A stretch of DNA of 64,000 nucleotides from the NCBI GenBank assembly GCA_964017065.1, contig OZ024792.1, positions 5,265,754-5,329,753 of the forward strand, written 5' to 3'. Shown one piece after another: positions 31,592 to 54,061 of the stretch. The position numbers were made by a program, and so were the translations under genes. How positions within the stretch are numbered: position 1 is the first letter of the stretch; every line of letters starts with the position of its first letter. Source of the DNA: Haliclona indistincta. Lineage: Eukaryota > Porifera > Demospongiae > Haplosclerida > Chalinidae. The notes under the pieces are model-generated. The model made no database searches. It was given only the letters and a program-made list of their open reading frames with translations, and was not told the origin of the DNA.

Positions 31592-34500
31592 TTAAACGGC
31601 AGTTTCTATGGATTCGGGAATGGTAAATGCAGCGCTAGCCAAAGAATCAACCTGTGGTGTACATTTCAGTCTGGTAAAACAGGTGAAAAGTATTTCACAA
31701 ACCGATTGCAACTCCAATAGTGTTGGTCTCCTTGTGAACAATAGCTGTCGCTCAAAGTTGCTAGCAAACACTTTAGATACTCTTCGAGCATTCTCAATAT
31801 TAGGCTGCAGCAAGATACATATAACAGACATGTGACATTCACCACATTATTCCACTCACGCATTTCTTTCCATGCTTGGCGTAGTCTACAGCTGTGAGTA
31901 CAGTTGGGAACAGTCTCTCAGCTGAGTACCTCTTAAAGAAACCATAGCGATGGAGTGAGTTACAGAGAGGTGTATTTGGCGCAGCCAACAATACTTGAAC
32001 ATTTAGTTGATCAAAATCAGCTACAAGCTGCAGTTGGAGAAAGTTGGAGAAACGATGGGCAACTGAGTTCTCCAGGCACTTACTTTCTCTAAAGTAGCTA
32101 GTCCCATTGAGTCTACAAACACTATAGGACCACAGTCAATGATGACTGTGTGATAGTAGTCTGTAGCACGAGGCTCAGCTAGGTCAATGACCTCTACAAG
32201 ACAAGACGAACACATTGAGTATAGCTCAACACATGACCACTGACCTGATCGAGACATTGAGACAGCTCGTACGTATGATAGCTTTCTTTCTGAATTGGGA
32301 GAACGATGAGGAACGTTATCAAATTCCATGGAGTGTGACTGGTCTGTAACAAGCTGTATTGTGTCCTCTTCTTCAAGTGATGTAGCGGATGGATGATTCG
32401 TCAATAACTATTAAACAAACAAGCAAGGAATAAGAATATCAGACTAACATTCCTTACCACAGGAGAAGACGGGCGCTTGACTGGAATACCAGTACGTAAA
32501 CTTTTACACTAAGATGTAAAAAGACAGATAAAGTTTATACTGTATGTCCCACTCACTTTATCGTAGCATTGTTGGAAACAGCCCTTCTCTTGCTGCTCAA
32601 ACCGGACTGGGTTCAAACCACAGTTGAGATACAATCTTGACAGAAACACACCAACGTTAGCGAAATACAGCGGAGCATTAAACTGATACACATAGACTCC
32701 TGGAATTTTTCTGACCTAAGGAAATAACGAAAAGATGAAAATGATAAAATATTTTACCTCACAATTAAATCTTCTTCTGAGCAACTGCTAAACTCAGGAT
32801 TAGTCTTTTCATGAGGATACAGCCATAACTTAGCCTCACCAAGACCAGGTGAGAAGGGACTAGAGAGAAGAGTAGAGATAAACAAATGCACTACTCACAC
32901 ACACATACAGTATTGTTCTAATGATGATGGTGAGTAGACTGAATATTATCCCAATCCCTAGACCGATGTCTAAACCAATGACGAGAGTTCCAGTGAACAC
33001 AACCAACCACACTGCCTGTGTGTGTGTAGAGGAAAAGAGAGAAATAAATATGTGATGATTGAGTTGGTTCTCACCATGTCCCATAATGATAGGAGGTAAT
33101 ATTTACGAATGTCCCGGACTTGAAAAATTAGCCCCTTCAGAGCCATGACAACAATAGCAGCTACACACGCCTGTAAAGAAAAGTGCTATTGATGATGTGG
33201 ATGAGAAGTTCTTTTTTTCTTACACTCGGAAGAGTAGCAAACAGTCCACCAAGAAAGAGAATAACCATCAATACGATAACAGAGGATATTAGACCAACCA
33301 ACTGCAATACACACCATCACACACACACACAGAGACGCATTATACTAACATACCTGTGTATTACCACCGGTAGCGTCTTGCAGTACGGTCCTACTCAATG
33401 CTCCTGCAGTTGGGAAACTGCCCAGGAATGCACCGCCAAAGTTCATAGTACCATAGGCAAACAGTTCCTATAAGCAATGACAACATGAACACATGTTGCA
33501 ACATATTGACTGTTGTACCTGGTCAGCATTGATGATATAGTTGTTCTTCTGAGCAAGCAGTTTAGCCTGACTGATGTTAATGACGAAGCTTATGATAGCA
33601 ATGATGAAAGCGTCCTGAAGGATCGTCAATATCAGGTCACCTCTAGGAATAGTGGGTGTGAAACTGAAAAATACAAATCCACGTTAAACAACGACTTTCG
33701 AGTTTTTTTACCATTCTCCAGGAGGGATTCCACCAAGGTCTGATATAACAGTCAAGTTGAATCTTGTATTCAACTGACCGCCATAAGCTATACCAGTAGA
33801 CAGTACCACCTTAGAAAAGGCTGAATCGTAAGACGAAAACAAAGTGAGAATTTGTGCATACCACAATCAGCTGTGCTGGTATGTAGATGGGAATCTTTGG
33901 AATGTACTTCTTGAGCAGTTTATTGACAATATCAATCACAATGAGTATTATGATGCAGATGATTGAGGTTACTATGGCAGCAGGAATCACCTGACCAGTG
34001 AATATCAGCTCCAGATACTTAATCAATCGCTGGGAAAGAAAAACAAGGAAATTAAGAGTTTGTTTAATATAATCATAAGCAAATATTACTATGTAAACTG
34101 TTTGTGAAATGAAACTTACTTTAGGTGTTACAAATGGCCCTGAGGGAACAGCTGCATCAGATGAGTTCAAACCAAACAGGAACAGTATTTGAGTGACAAC
34201 AATGGAGAAGGCAGCAGCAGCTGTGTAGCCGCTGATGAGAGCATCAGAAAGCAGCAGAGTGATCACACCAAGCTTGAACAAGCTCATTACTACCTGTGGT
34301 AGAGGAAGAAGAATTTACAAGCAGAGGAAGATGAAAGAAATCAATAATTGACCGAGGCATGTTACCCTATGGTACTCACCATTATGATCCCAACCATGAG
34401 ACTGAGTGTAACAGCTATGTCTACACTATACGCATCACATAGCGACTCAGCACACGCACTAGCGTTGCCGTTCATCATGTCCGTTGTGTTAGTCATTGAG

Positions 34501-35337
34501 ACATTGCAGGGAGCATACTCTGATGTCAGCCTGATGACAGTATCACCAGTTAACAGAGCTACAACTGGGAATGTACCTGAGAATAGAACAAGTTACATAA
34601 TGGACATATCCTTCTGGCTTGCTTCTGGTGTATGGTTTGTATTATGTATGCAAACAACAAACAGGAAGTATAACCAGTAATAGCCCCCAGGCAACTGTCT
34701 GTCTAACCTACTGAGATGTGTCTAGATGTCCCAAAGATGGAGTATATAATGACAGGTAGGAAGGAGCTGTATAATCCATAGGCAGGAGGGAGGGAAGCCA
34801 GCAGAGCAAACCCTATACCTGTGAGAGCAAAATGACATCATTATTGGATAATTGAATAGTTAAAATCAAATTAACAAGATATATGAAAAAACCAGTCCAT
34901 AGTCCAGTCCATAGTCACAGGTACCTTGTGGTATGTGTGTTACTCCAATAGTCAGACCAGCTATGGTGTCTCCGATGAGCTGTTTCGGTGTGTACTGCCA
35001 CACCCAGTGAAGTATTGGGAGATGGACAAACATGAACTTCAGCCATGCCTCCTTGCTCATGGGTGGTTTGAGAGCATTTCGAATAGGCTGTGGACACACA
35101 CGATTGAACATACGACGCCATTTAGGCACGGACTCCTCTATCTCCCTGTACACGGGCACGCCTTCCATCATCAAACCGCCACTGAATCTGTTGTCGTGTG
35201 CACCTTGCATCCCCCGACCAGCAAGCCGTCTGAAAGAGGATCGCGGTCTTGGAGAACTGTTGAAGCTGCGTTGAAATTCTTTAGCAGATGCTTCTCTCTC
35301 ATCTTCACTCACGTTGTCGTTCTCCATTGTATGTACA
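31592..35337 (-). CDS. SLC26/SulP anion exchanger with STAS domain
   Basis: A multi-exon gene starting at ATG 35335-35337 ([12 protein letters not shown]). Exon 1 encodes a cytoplasmic N-terminus and [19 protein letters not shown]. Exon 2 carries [20 protein letters not shown] and SRHISV, the SLC26 signature. Later exons give about a dozen hydrophobic segments, including the conserved [18 protein letters not shown]. The C-terminal STAS domain shows [23 protein letters not shown]26 proteins carry sulfate, oxalate, bicarbonate or halide across membranes; the substrate cannot be read here. It is head to head (191 bp) with the persulfide dioxygenase gene. The last exon ends at TAA 31592; a retained intron-like stretch near 31660-31700 makes the exact C-terminus uncertain. 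Confidence 0.9.
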
Positions 35338-35528
35338 TGTAGGCGGAGGAGATCACGTGCACTAGTTATTGTGTGCGGGGGCGAGCTCGCTGAAGGTGTG
35401 TCGAGGGTGTGACTATATGTAGCCACACAAGTTTGCGAGGTCAGTCAGGTCACGTACACACGACTCGGGTACACACGACTCGCGTACAGTACACAGTAAG
35501 TATTTCAGCATTTTACGTCTGATCTGTC
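35338..35528. promoter_or_regulatory. Bidirectional promoter, SLC26 and dioxygenase
   Basis: The two divergent start codons are 191 bp apart. The gap has a short direct repeat of ACACACGACTCG(G/C)GTACA (about 35455-35490). No TATA box stands out. Sharing this gap suggests joint expression. Confidence 0.55.
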
Positions 35529-38511
35529 ATGATGGGCACACAACTAAAGACTCTGCCAGTAAGCTGATCTCACAGCTAAAGCATGCAGTTTACCATTTCC
35601 TCAGAGCGGTTTGAAGCAAGTGCTGAAAGATGACAGCGGTTTAGAGGTGTGGATATACTACCTTGAGTGCTTGGCGCAAGCTACCTACATCATTGCTCAT
35701 GAAGACTCTGCTTTAGTTGTTGATCCAAGAAGAGACATCGATGCCTTTATGGATGTCAGTTCATGTAGCTGTAGTTTCTTGTACATACAGCTCAGCTCAC
35801 ACCTTTGGCTTCCTATATTTTCTTTTTTGATGCAGTCATTTGTGTTTAATGCTTTCATTCACAATTAACCTTCACTGTCTAATTTCCACAGGATTTGTCT
35901 AAGGCTAACAAAACTGTTAAGGGTATCTTAGAGACACATTTCCATGCTGACTTTGTGTCTGGACATTTCGAAATGATGAAGAAGACAACTTCTCCGATCT
36001 ACTTTGGTCCAACTGCTGGTCCTAGGTGCCAGTTTCCACACCATGAGCTCACTGATGGAGAGGTGATCATTACATGATTTCAAGTGATAACGTGTCACTC
36101 TCATCAGATGATTGGTCTCTCTTCACGGTTTGCTGTCAAAGTGTTGCACACTCCTGGTCACACTACAGAGTCAGTGGTGTACCTTGTAGTGGACAAGAAG
36201 AACAACAATAGACCACTAAAGGTGAGTCAATACACACTTTGTGTAATCTGATATGATGAGGTGAATTACTAGAGTTCTAATGAGCACATATCTTGTGCAT
36301 TTTAACAAGCTCACTCAGGCTCATAGTATTGCTCAGTGGGGCTTGTAGAAACGCTCATAACTATAGCTCTTGCCTTACTTAATTCCATATTTTTGCTATT
36401 TTAAACGACAAGAATTTAAACCACAAGATAGTAAATGTGTATCTATGACACACTTATAAACAGACACAAAACTTAACCCTTCCTGCATACCTAGTAACAT
36501 AATATTTCAATGCCCGGTTGAAAATTCACTGGAATTGCATCTCTTTATCCTATGCATTATTTTATTTACACTGAACTGTGTGGTAATCCCAATAGCTAAA
36601 CCTGATGTTAAGGGACAAATACAGCTATTATTTGAACCATTTTATTGATTATTAAAGGCATTCACTGGAGACACTCTGTTCATTGGTTCATGTGGTCGAC
36701 CTGATCTTGTCGGTTCAGTTGGGTTCACTTCAGAACAGATGTCAAAAATGATGTTCAGCTCTCTAAATGAGAAGATTTGCAGTCTACCAGATGATGTAAT
36801 GGTGAGTTGTATTGATTTGATTGTGAGTTTTCTTTCTATTTCCTTGTTATTCTTTAGGTCTTTCCAGCTCATGGTGCTGGCTCACCTTGTGGTAAAAATC
36901 TCAGCTCTGATCTCTTCTCTACAATCGGCAAAGAGAAGAAAACCAACCCCGCTCTACAGTTTGAAAAAGTCAGTTGACAACTAGGTGACAGTGATGTTGT
37001 TTGAGTGGTTCTTATACAGGAGGAGGAGTTTGTTAGGTTTCTCACAGAGGGTCAGCCTACAGCTCCAGGCTACTTTACGCATGATGTTCACCAGAATACG
37101 GTTAGTCTAGCAACAGTCGTGCTGATTATTTGTTGTTGGTGTCGCGCTGCAGGTCGGAGCAGAACCTATAGCTGAACAACTGGGCAAGATCCCCCGAGTC
37201 AACGCCAGCGACTTTAAGACTCTTGTTGACAGTGGAAAACACATTCTCATTGACACAAGAGCAGTGAGTATATATCATGGAAACTTGTGAACTTTATCAT
37301 TTATTATGTGCTTGCAGGCAACTGTCTATAATAGAGGTCACATCAATGGTGCATGGAATTTTCCTCTTGGGACAGAGGGAGGAGCTGTTGTGAAAGTGGA
37401 AGATGGGAATTTTTCTATGTGGGTGAGTAAACAAACTATGAATATTAATTATGTTAGTTTTGATGACTATAATGCTGATGCAGGTTGGTACACTGGTGGA
37501 CTACAGAGCTACAATACTGCTGATAGGTCAGGTTGATAGATTGTGTGAGTCGCTGCAGAGACTAGCACGTATTGGATACTCTAATGTGAGTGATCTACAT
37601 TAGCCTCATTCCTGTCCCAGCATGGGGCCGAGGCTACACTTGTACTCTGTTGTCTAATATCACACTGGTATAGGTTGCAGCTGTACTGGAGGGAGGTATG
37701 GAGAGCTGGGTTTCAGCCAACTATCCAGTAACTTTTACCGAAAGACTTGACTTGGCAAGGCAGGTAGGATTTTACTATGAAGTACAGTCATTGACCTCCA
37801 ATTGCCGGCCCTTAATTAAACATTACAAATTTCCATTAACCTGCTATACCAGAAACTAATGTGGGCAGTGTTTGCATAATAACATGTACTGTCAGTAGCT
37901 AAGTACCAAATCAATGCAACAATGAAGGAGCTCTTTCCTTGTTGTGAAGGGGCTGGCCTGGTTTTTACTTAATTATCTCTTTCTCTCTGATTCACTAGAG
38001 AAGCAGTGATGGGTTGATAGAGAAGCTAGCTGCAGGGTATCAGCTGCTTGATGTGCGTACAGCTGGTGAACACACCAACAATACCGCCAAGAATGCTGTC
38101 AATATACCACTGGCCGAGCTCAACAAACGAGTGGATGAACTAGACAAGTGAGTATTGGTAACAGCTCTGAACAGTCTCTTTACTCTTCTGCTCTTTCTAT
38201 CTCAAAGGAGCAAAAAGTACATTTCATTCTGTTCATCAGGCTATCGGTCAGTGATAGGAGCATCACTGTTGAGATCGAAAGGATTTGATGTTTTGGACGT
38301 ATATGGTGGATTTGCAGCAATTAGTGTCTATGCTCCAAACCTCACTACATCTGAAGCAGTCAGTAGTATAGTATTATAGTCTATACTATTGTTAATTTTT
38401 CGTATTGAAAACCATCTATGTTTGCATGCTGTGACAGTGTTTGTTGTGTTTTCGTAGGTCTGCCCGTCGATGAAGGCCATGATTGAGAAGATGGAAGATG
38501 CTCCTCACTAG
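35529..38511 (+). CDS. Persulfide dioxygenase-rhodanese fusion, CstB-like
   Basis: Fourteen exons with matching phases give about 520 residues from ATG 35529 to TAG 38511. Residues 15-300 form a metallo-beta-lactamase fold with [18 protein letters not shown] and [14 protein letters not shown]; the first His, the PGHT His and the GDT Asp are the expected iron ligands of ETHE1-type dioxygenases. [13 protein letters not shown] is typical of bacterial CstB-type enzymes. A first rhodanese domain (about 325-430) lacks the active-site Cys. A second (about 440-510) has it in FCSSGYRS. This order equals bacterial CstB, which oxidises persulfides to thiosulfate or sulfite. No mitochondrial presequence is evident. 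The divergent partner is SLC26. Confidence 0.9.
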
Positions 38512-38903
38512 GCAGTGCTGTGATGGCGATACTCACTACACAATACTGTTAATGACATTGCATTTATATTTATCGTATAGTGTATTGTATCTGTTGTGCA
38601 GTATAATTTTGAACTGTGGTTAACTTCTGCATTGCTAGTGTTTGACTTGTTGACTTTTTTGGGACCTTATGGTTTTGTTGACACAGCTAATATTAAGGGA
38701 TCTTTATATTAGCTTTGAGTGTTTCACTAAACTAGCAGGATATGCTGGTTTAGTCCTTCTGGCAGCACTGGTTTGTGCAACAAAACTCTGTGTCTAATAT
38801 CAAGTAAGTCTAGCAGCTATGACTATAACTATCTATATTTTACCACAACTGATAAGAAATAGTGTCGGATCATTGATTTAGCAGTTCCAGTTGAAGGTGG
38901 AGT
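38512..38903. other. Intergenic, dioxygenase to SRCR receptor
   Basis: No gene. The sequence just past the dioxygenase stop recurs after its 3' fragment (47060-47250), showing that this spacer was duplicated with the block. The SRCR1 promoter should lie here. Confidence 0.5.
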
Positions 38904-44373
<5,470 letters not shown>

Positions 44374-45135
44374 GTTGAACAGAAGCAATACTGTTTAACT
44401 ATCATTTTTGTTTTGTAGTATTGTTCCCTATCATTTCTTGCACCTGACACTGACACAGTATGGTACTGTAGCAAGTAGAATTGAATATCTATAATTTGTG
44501 ATTATAGTTCTCTCATTTGTGTGCATGTACTTACAATAAAGAATAATTATTGATAATGTGTCAATAATTATGCGAAATTAATTGTCGCTGTGAACTATGA
44601 GATGTTTAGATTATAAGAAATTTAAAAAGATTTCTGGTGAAATCAAAAGTATGTAGGGGCGGAATGGTAATACGATTGACTGGATAATAAACCATGCATC
44701 CCTACATCAGTGGCTGCTTTACTGGCTATACGCCATGAATGCTGGTGTTGGCTGAGTGTCCATAATTTATTATGTGCAGCCACTAATGTAGTGATGCATG
44801 TTATATTATCCAGTCAATCGTATTACCATTCCGTGCTAGTTCCTAGTTGGTTTACATTGTAGACCAGTGGTAGATTTCTTCATCTCTACATCCTTTTATT
44901 TCGTCAGCATCTTTTTCAATTTTCTTGGTTTTGTCCTTTTTTCTTTATCAGTGAGTTTCATAGTTTTGGTGCACTTCAAGTACTGAGTCTGTTTTTTTCA
45001 CCATTAGTTTGTTGTTGATGTTTTCTTATTAGAGGTTTTGCTCATAGCTCATCCACACATGCTTTCATGCATGCTGCATTTATATGAACTGCATACAAGC
45101 CCCGCCCACTATTGACTTGACAGTACAATCTTTAC
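44374..45135. other. Intergenic after SRCR1 with foldback element
   Basis: No gene is seen. The first 190 bp match the region after SRCR2 (53516-53700), so the 3' flank was duplicated. A foldback element at 44618-44932 fills the middle. The rest is AT-rich. Confidence 0.5.
44618..44932. mobile_element. Foldback element, family shared with 46063-46463
   Basis: Inverted arms begin near TTTAAAAAGATTTCT and meet around a loop with CATCCCTACATCAGTGGCTG. The left arm lacks about 70 bp that the other family member keeps, so this copy is internally deleted. No coding frame. Confidence 0.75.
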
Positions 45136-45263
45136 AGTCATTGACCTGAATTGCTAGCCCTTAATTAAACATTACAAATTTTCCATTAACCTGCTATACC
45201 AGAAACTAATGTGGGCAGTGTTTGCATAATAACATGCACTGTCAGTAGCTAAGTACTGAATCA

Positions 45264-46062
45264 ATTAGGGAGGCACGGTAGTGCCTCCCTATGTAGGGAT
45301 GAACGAGAAAACAAGATGGCGGCTACATACAATGTATTAGCGTTCAAACGCTGATATTTCGCCTGGTGATGAATTTTATACGTCCAAAGACACTTAGATC
45401 TGCCCTCTGGCGTTGCCCCATCATACACTAGCAAAGAGATTGCTCGAAATTGTTACTAAAGTGACGAACCTGGAAACGGTGAAAATCGAATTTCGTCACC
45501 TTCGTTTTCTTCTCTTCTTCAGCGCGCCTAGCGCCTTTACGCGAGCAATGCCAAGACCAAAACACCCACGAAAAGCCGTGAAATTCTCCTGGCAGGTGCC
45601 TTTTGAACTTTTGTTTTTAGCGAAACGGCGATATAAATTCCGCGATTTCTCGATCTGTCAGCTAAGTGACTAAGTGTTAGACGCCATTATTGTGATTGCG
45701 CAATACGCACGTGACCAAGCAGTGGCTAGCGCACGTGACCAAGCACTAGCTGGTCGAGCTAGAGTATCGCCGCGCCGTATGGATCACGGAGAATACATAC
45801 TGGAGTCTTCGAAGAACGGTAAGCTCGTGTAAGATCACCATTCTACGCTTGCTAGATAATTATAACCGCCGTATATTGGTCACAAGTGTGGGCGGGGCTC
45901 GTATGCACTGCATGCGTATGCGTAGGCGAGCTGATATGTACAGCAATAACCTACAAGTTTAATAATATAGAAAAGCCATCAACAACAGGAATACTAAACT
46001 AATGGTGGAAACAAAGACGGCTCAGTACATGCATGCATGCATCGCTGAAAAATAAAAAAGGA
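45264..46062. repeat. Repeat inserted in the fragment's intron
   Basis: The insert starts with a hairpin (AGGCACGGTAGTGCCT) followed by TGTAGGGATGAACGAG and AAACAAGATGGCGGCTAC, matching the start of several other repeats in the window (9342, 15829, 57385 reversed, 59182). The 86-codon frame at 45413-45673 shows no known domain. The parent gene's intron lacks the insert. Confidence 0.6.
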
Positions 46063-46463
46063 CACAACAAGAAAATTAAAAAGATTTCTATTGAAATCAA
46101 AAGGATGTAGTGATGAAGAAATATACCACTGGTCCATGGTGTAAACCAACAAGGAACAAGCATGGAATGGTAACACGATTGACTTGCTAACAGACCATAG
46201 ATCCCTACATCAGTGGCTGTACATAGGATCAATATTTTGTCACAAGCTGAATTCAATGCTCATCAGGTGTCAGTCAACAGCAACTTGCTGAACTAGCCAT
46301 AGTCAGGCCACAGCAGCCACTGATGTAGGGATCTATGGTCTGTTAGCAAGTCAGTCGTGTTACTATTCCATGCTTGTTCCTTGTTGGTTTACATTGTGGA
46401 CCAGTGGTATATTTCTTCATCACTACATCCTTTTGATTTCGATAGAAATCTTTTAAATTTTCT
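46063..46463. mobile_element. Foldback element, full-length family member
   Basis: Inverted arms of about 165 bp read inward from AAAATT(T)AAAAGATTTCT, through CATCCTTTTGATTTC and CTTGTTGGTTTACA, to ATCCCTACATCAGTGGCTG on both sides of a 90-bp loop. A shorter relative lies at 44618-44932. The intron of the intact dioxygenase gene provides the empty site. Confidence 0.8.
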
Positions 46464-47413
46464 TTGCAACAATCAAGGATCTCTTTCCTTGTTGTGAAGG
46501 GGCTGGCCTGCTAGACTGGTTTTTACTCTGATTCACTAGAGAAGCAGTGATGGGTTGATAGAGAAGCTAGCTTCAGGTTATTCATGCAGCTGCTTGTTGT
46601 GCATACAGCTGGTGAACACACCAACAATACCGCCAAGAATGCTGTCAATATACCACTGGCCGAGCTCAACAAACGAGTGGATGAACTAGACAAGTGAGTA
46701 TTGGTAACAGCTCTGAACAGCTCTCTTTACTATTCTGCTCTTTCTATCTCAAAGGAGCAAGAAGTACATTTCATTCTGTTCATCAGGCTATCGATCAGTG
46801 ATAGGAGCATCACTGTTGAGATCAAAAGGGTTTGATGTTTTGGACGTTAATGGTGGATTTGCAGCAATCAGTGTCTATGCTCCTAGCCTCACTACATCTG
46901 AAGCAGTCAGTACTACAATAGTATAGTCTATACTATTGTTAATTTTTTTGTATTGAAAACCATCTATGTTTGTATGCTGTGACAGTGTATGTTGTTTTTT
47001 CGTAGGTCTGCCCGTCGATGAAGGCCATGATTGAGAAGATGGAAGATGCTCCTCACTAAACAGTGCTGTGATGGCGATACTCACTTCACAATACTGTTAA
47101 TGACGTTGCATTTATATTTATCGTAAAGTGTGCTGTGGCTGTCATACAGTATAATGTTTTGTGCTGAGCTACACTTGTTGACTGTTTTTGAAACCTTATG
47201 GTTTTGTTTACACAGCTAATAGTTTTAAAATAAGGGTTCTTATTAGCTATGAGTGTTATATAAAACTAACAGGATATGCTATTACAGTCTTACAAAAACT
47301 GAACTTTGCCACACATTAGTTGATTTACCAACTGCTGGAGATAGTGTCAAACAAAAACTGTCATTGAAAGCGAGCTGGGTTAGAGCATTTTTGTTGCAGT
47401 AAGCAGCTTGAAA

Positions 47414-53515
<6,102 letters not shown>

Positions 53516-54061
53516 GCTGAACTGAAGCAATACTGTTTAACTATCATTTTGTTATGTAGTGTAGTTCCCTATTTTCTTGCACCTGACACTGACACAGTAT
53601 GGTACTGTAGCAAGTAGAATTGAAGACCTATAATTTGTGATTAGTTCTCCCATTGTGTGTATGTACTTACGACAAAGAATAATAATTATTGATAAGAGAG
53701 CTGAAATTAATTGAAGGGCTTTGGTCAAAAACGGTTATTAAATATTGACTAATGTATCACCAGTGCCATGACGATTATTTTTGTAATCATAATCCTGCTA
53801 CCAGCCTTCACCAAATCAGTTCAAACACACTCTGATTCAAAATCTCACATACACACATTTATAACAACCAATGAACAATAGATTACAACTACAGACACAA
53901 AGGAGGGTGTGCAGAACACAGTGACGAACAAACATACACAAGTTTCATTGTCAATCACAAACACAATCAGATGCACAAAAACATCAAGGTCAAGGTTGTA
54001 GCACTGTTACTGTTTCATTATTTATAGTTGCGGAGGAAAAACGAGTAAAATAATTCGGTTA
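53516..54061. other. Intergenic between SRCR2 and SLC26 copy
   Basis: The first part matches the SRCR1 3' flank. The rest (about 53700-54050) has no recognised gene or repeat. The two genes here converge. Confidence 0.45.

Larger units (their letters stand above)
45136..47059 (+). pseudogene. Dioxygenase-rhodanese 3' fragment
   Basis: Sequence from the intron before exon 12 to the last exon of the dioxygenase gene is repeated here. Exon 12 (about 46540-46694) has about five extra bases near 46580 that shift its frame. Exon 13 keeps the FCSSGYRS rhodanese loop, and the last exon ends in the same stop. The homologous intron is split by about 1.2 kb of repeats (45264-46463). With no dioxygenase domain and a frameshift it is a dead fragment. 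It marks the left edge of the duplicated block at about 45130. Confidence 0.88.
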
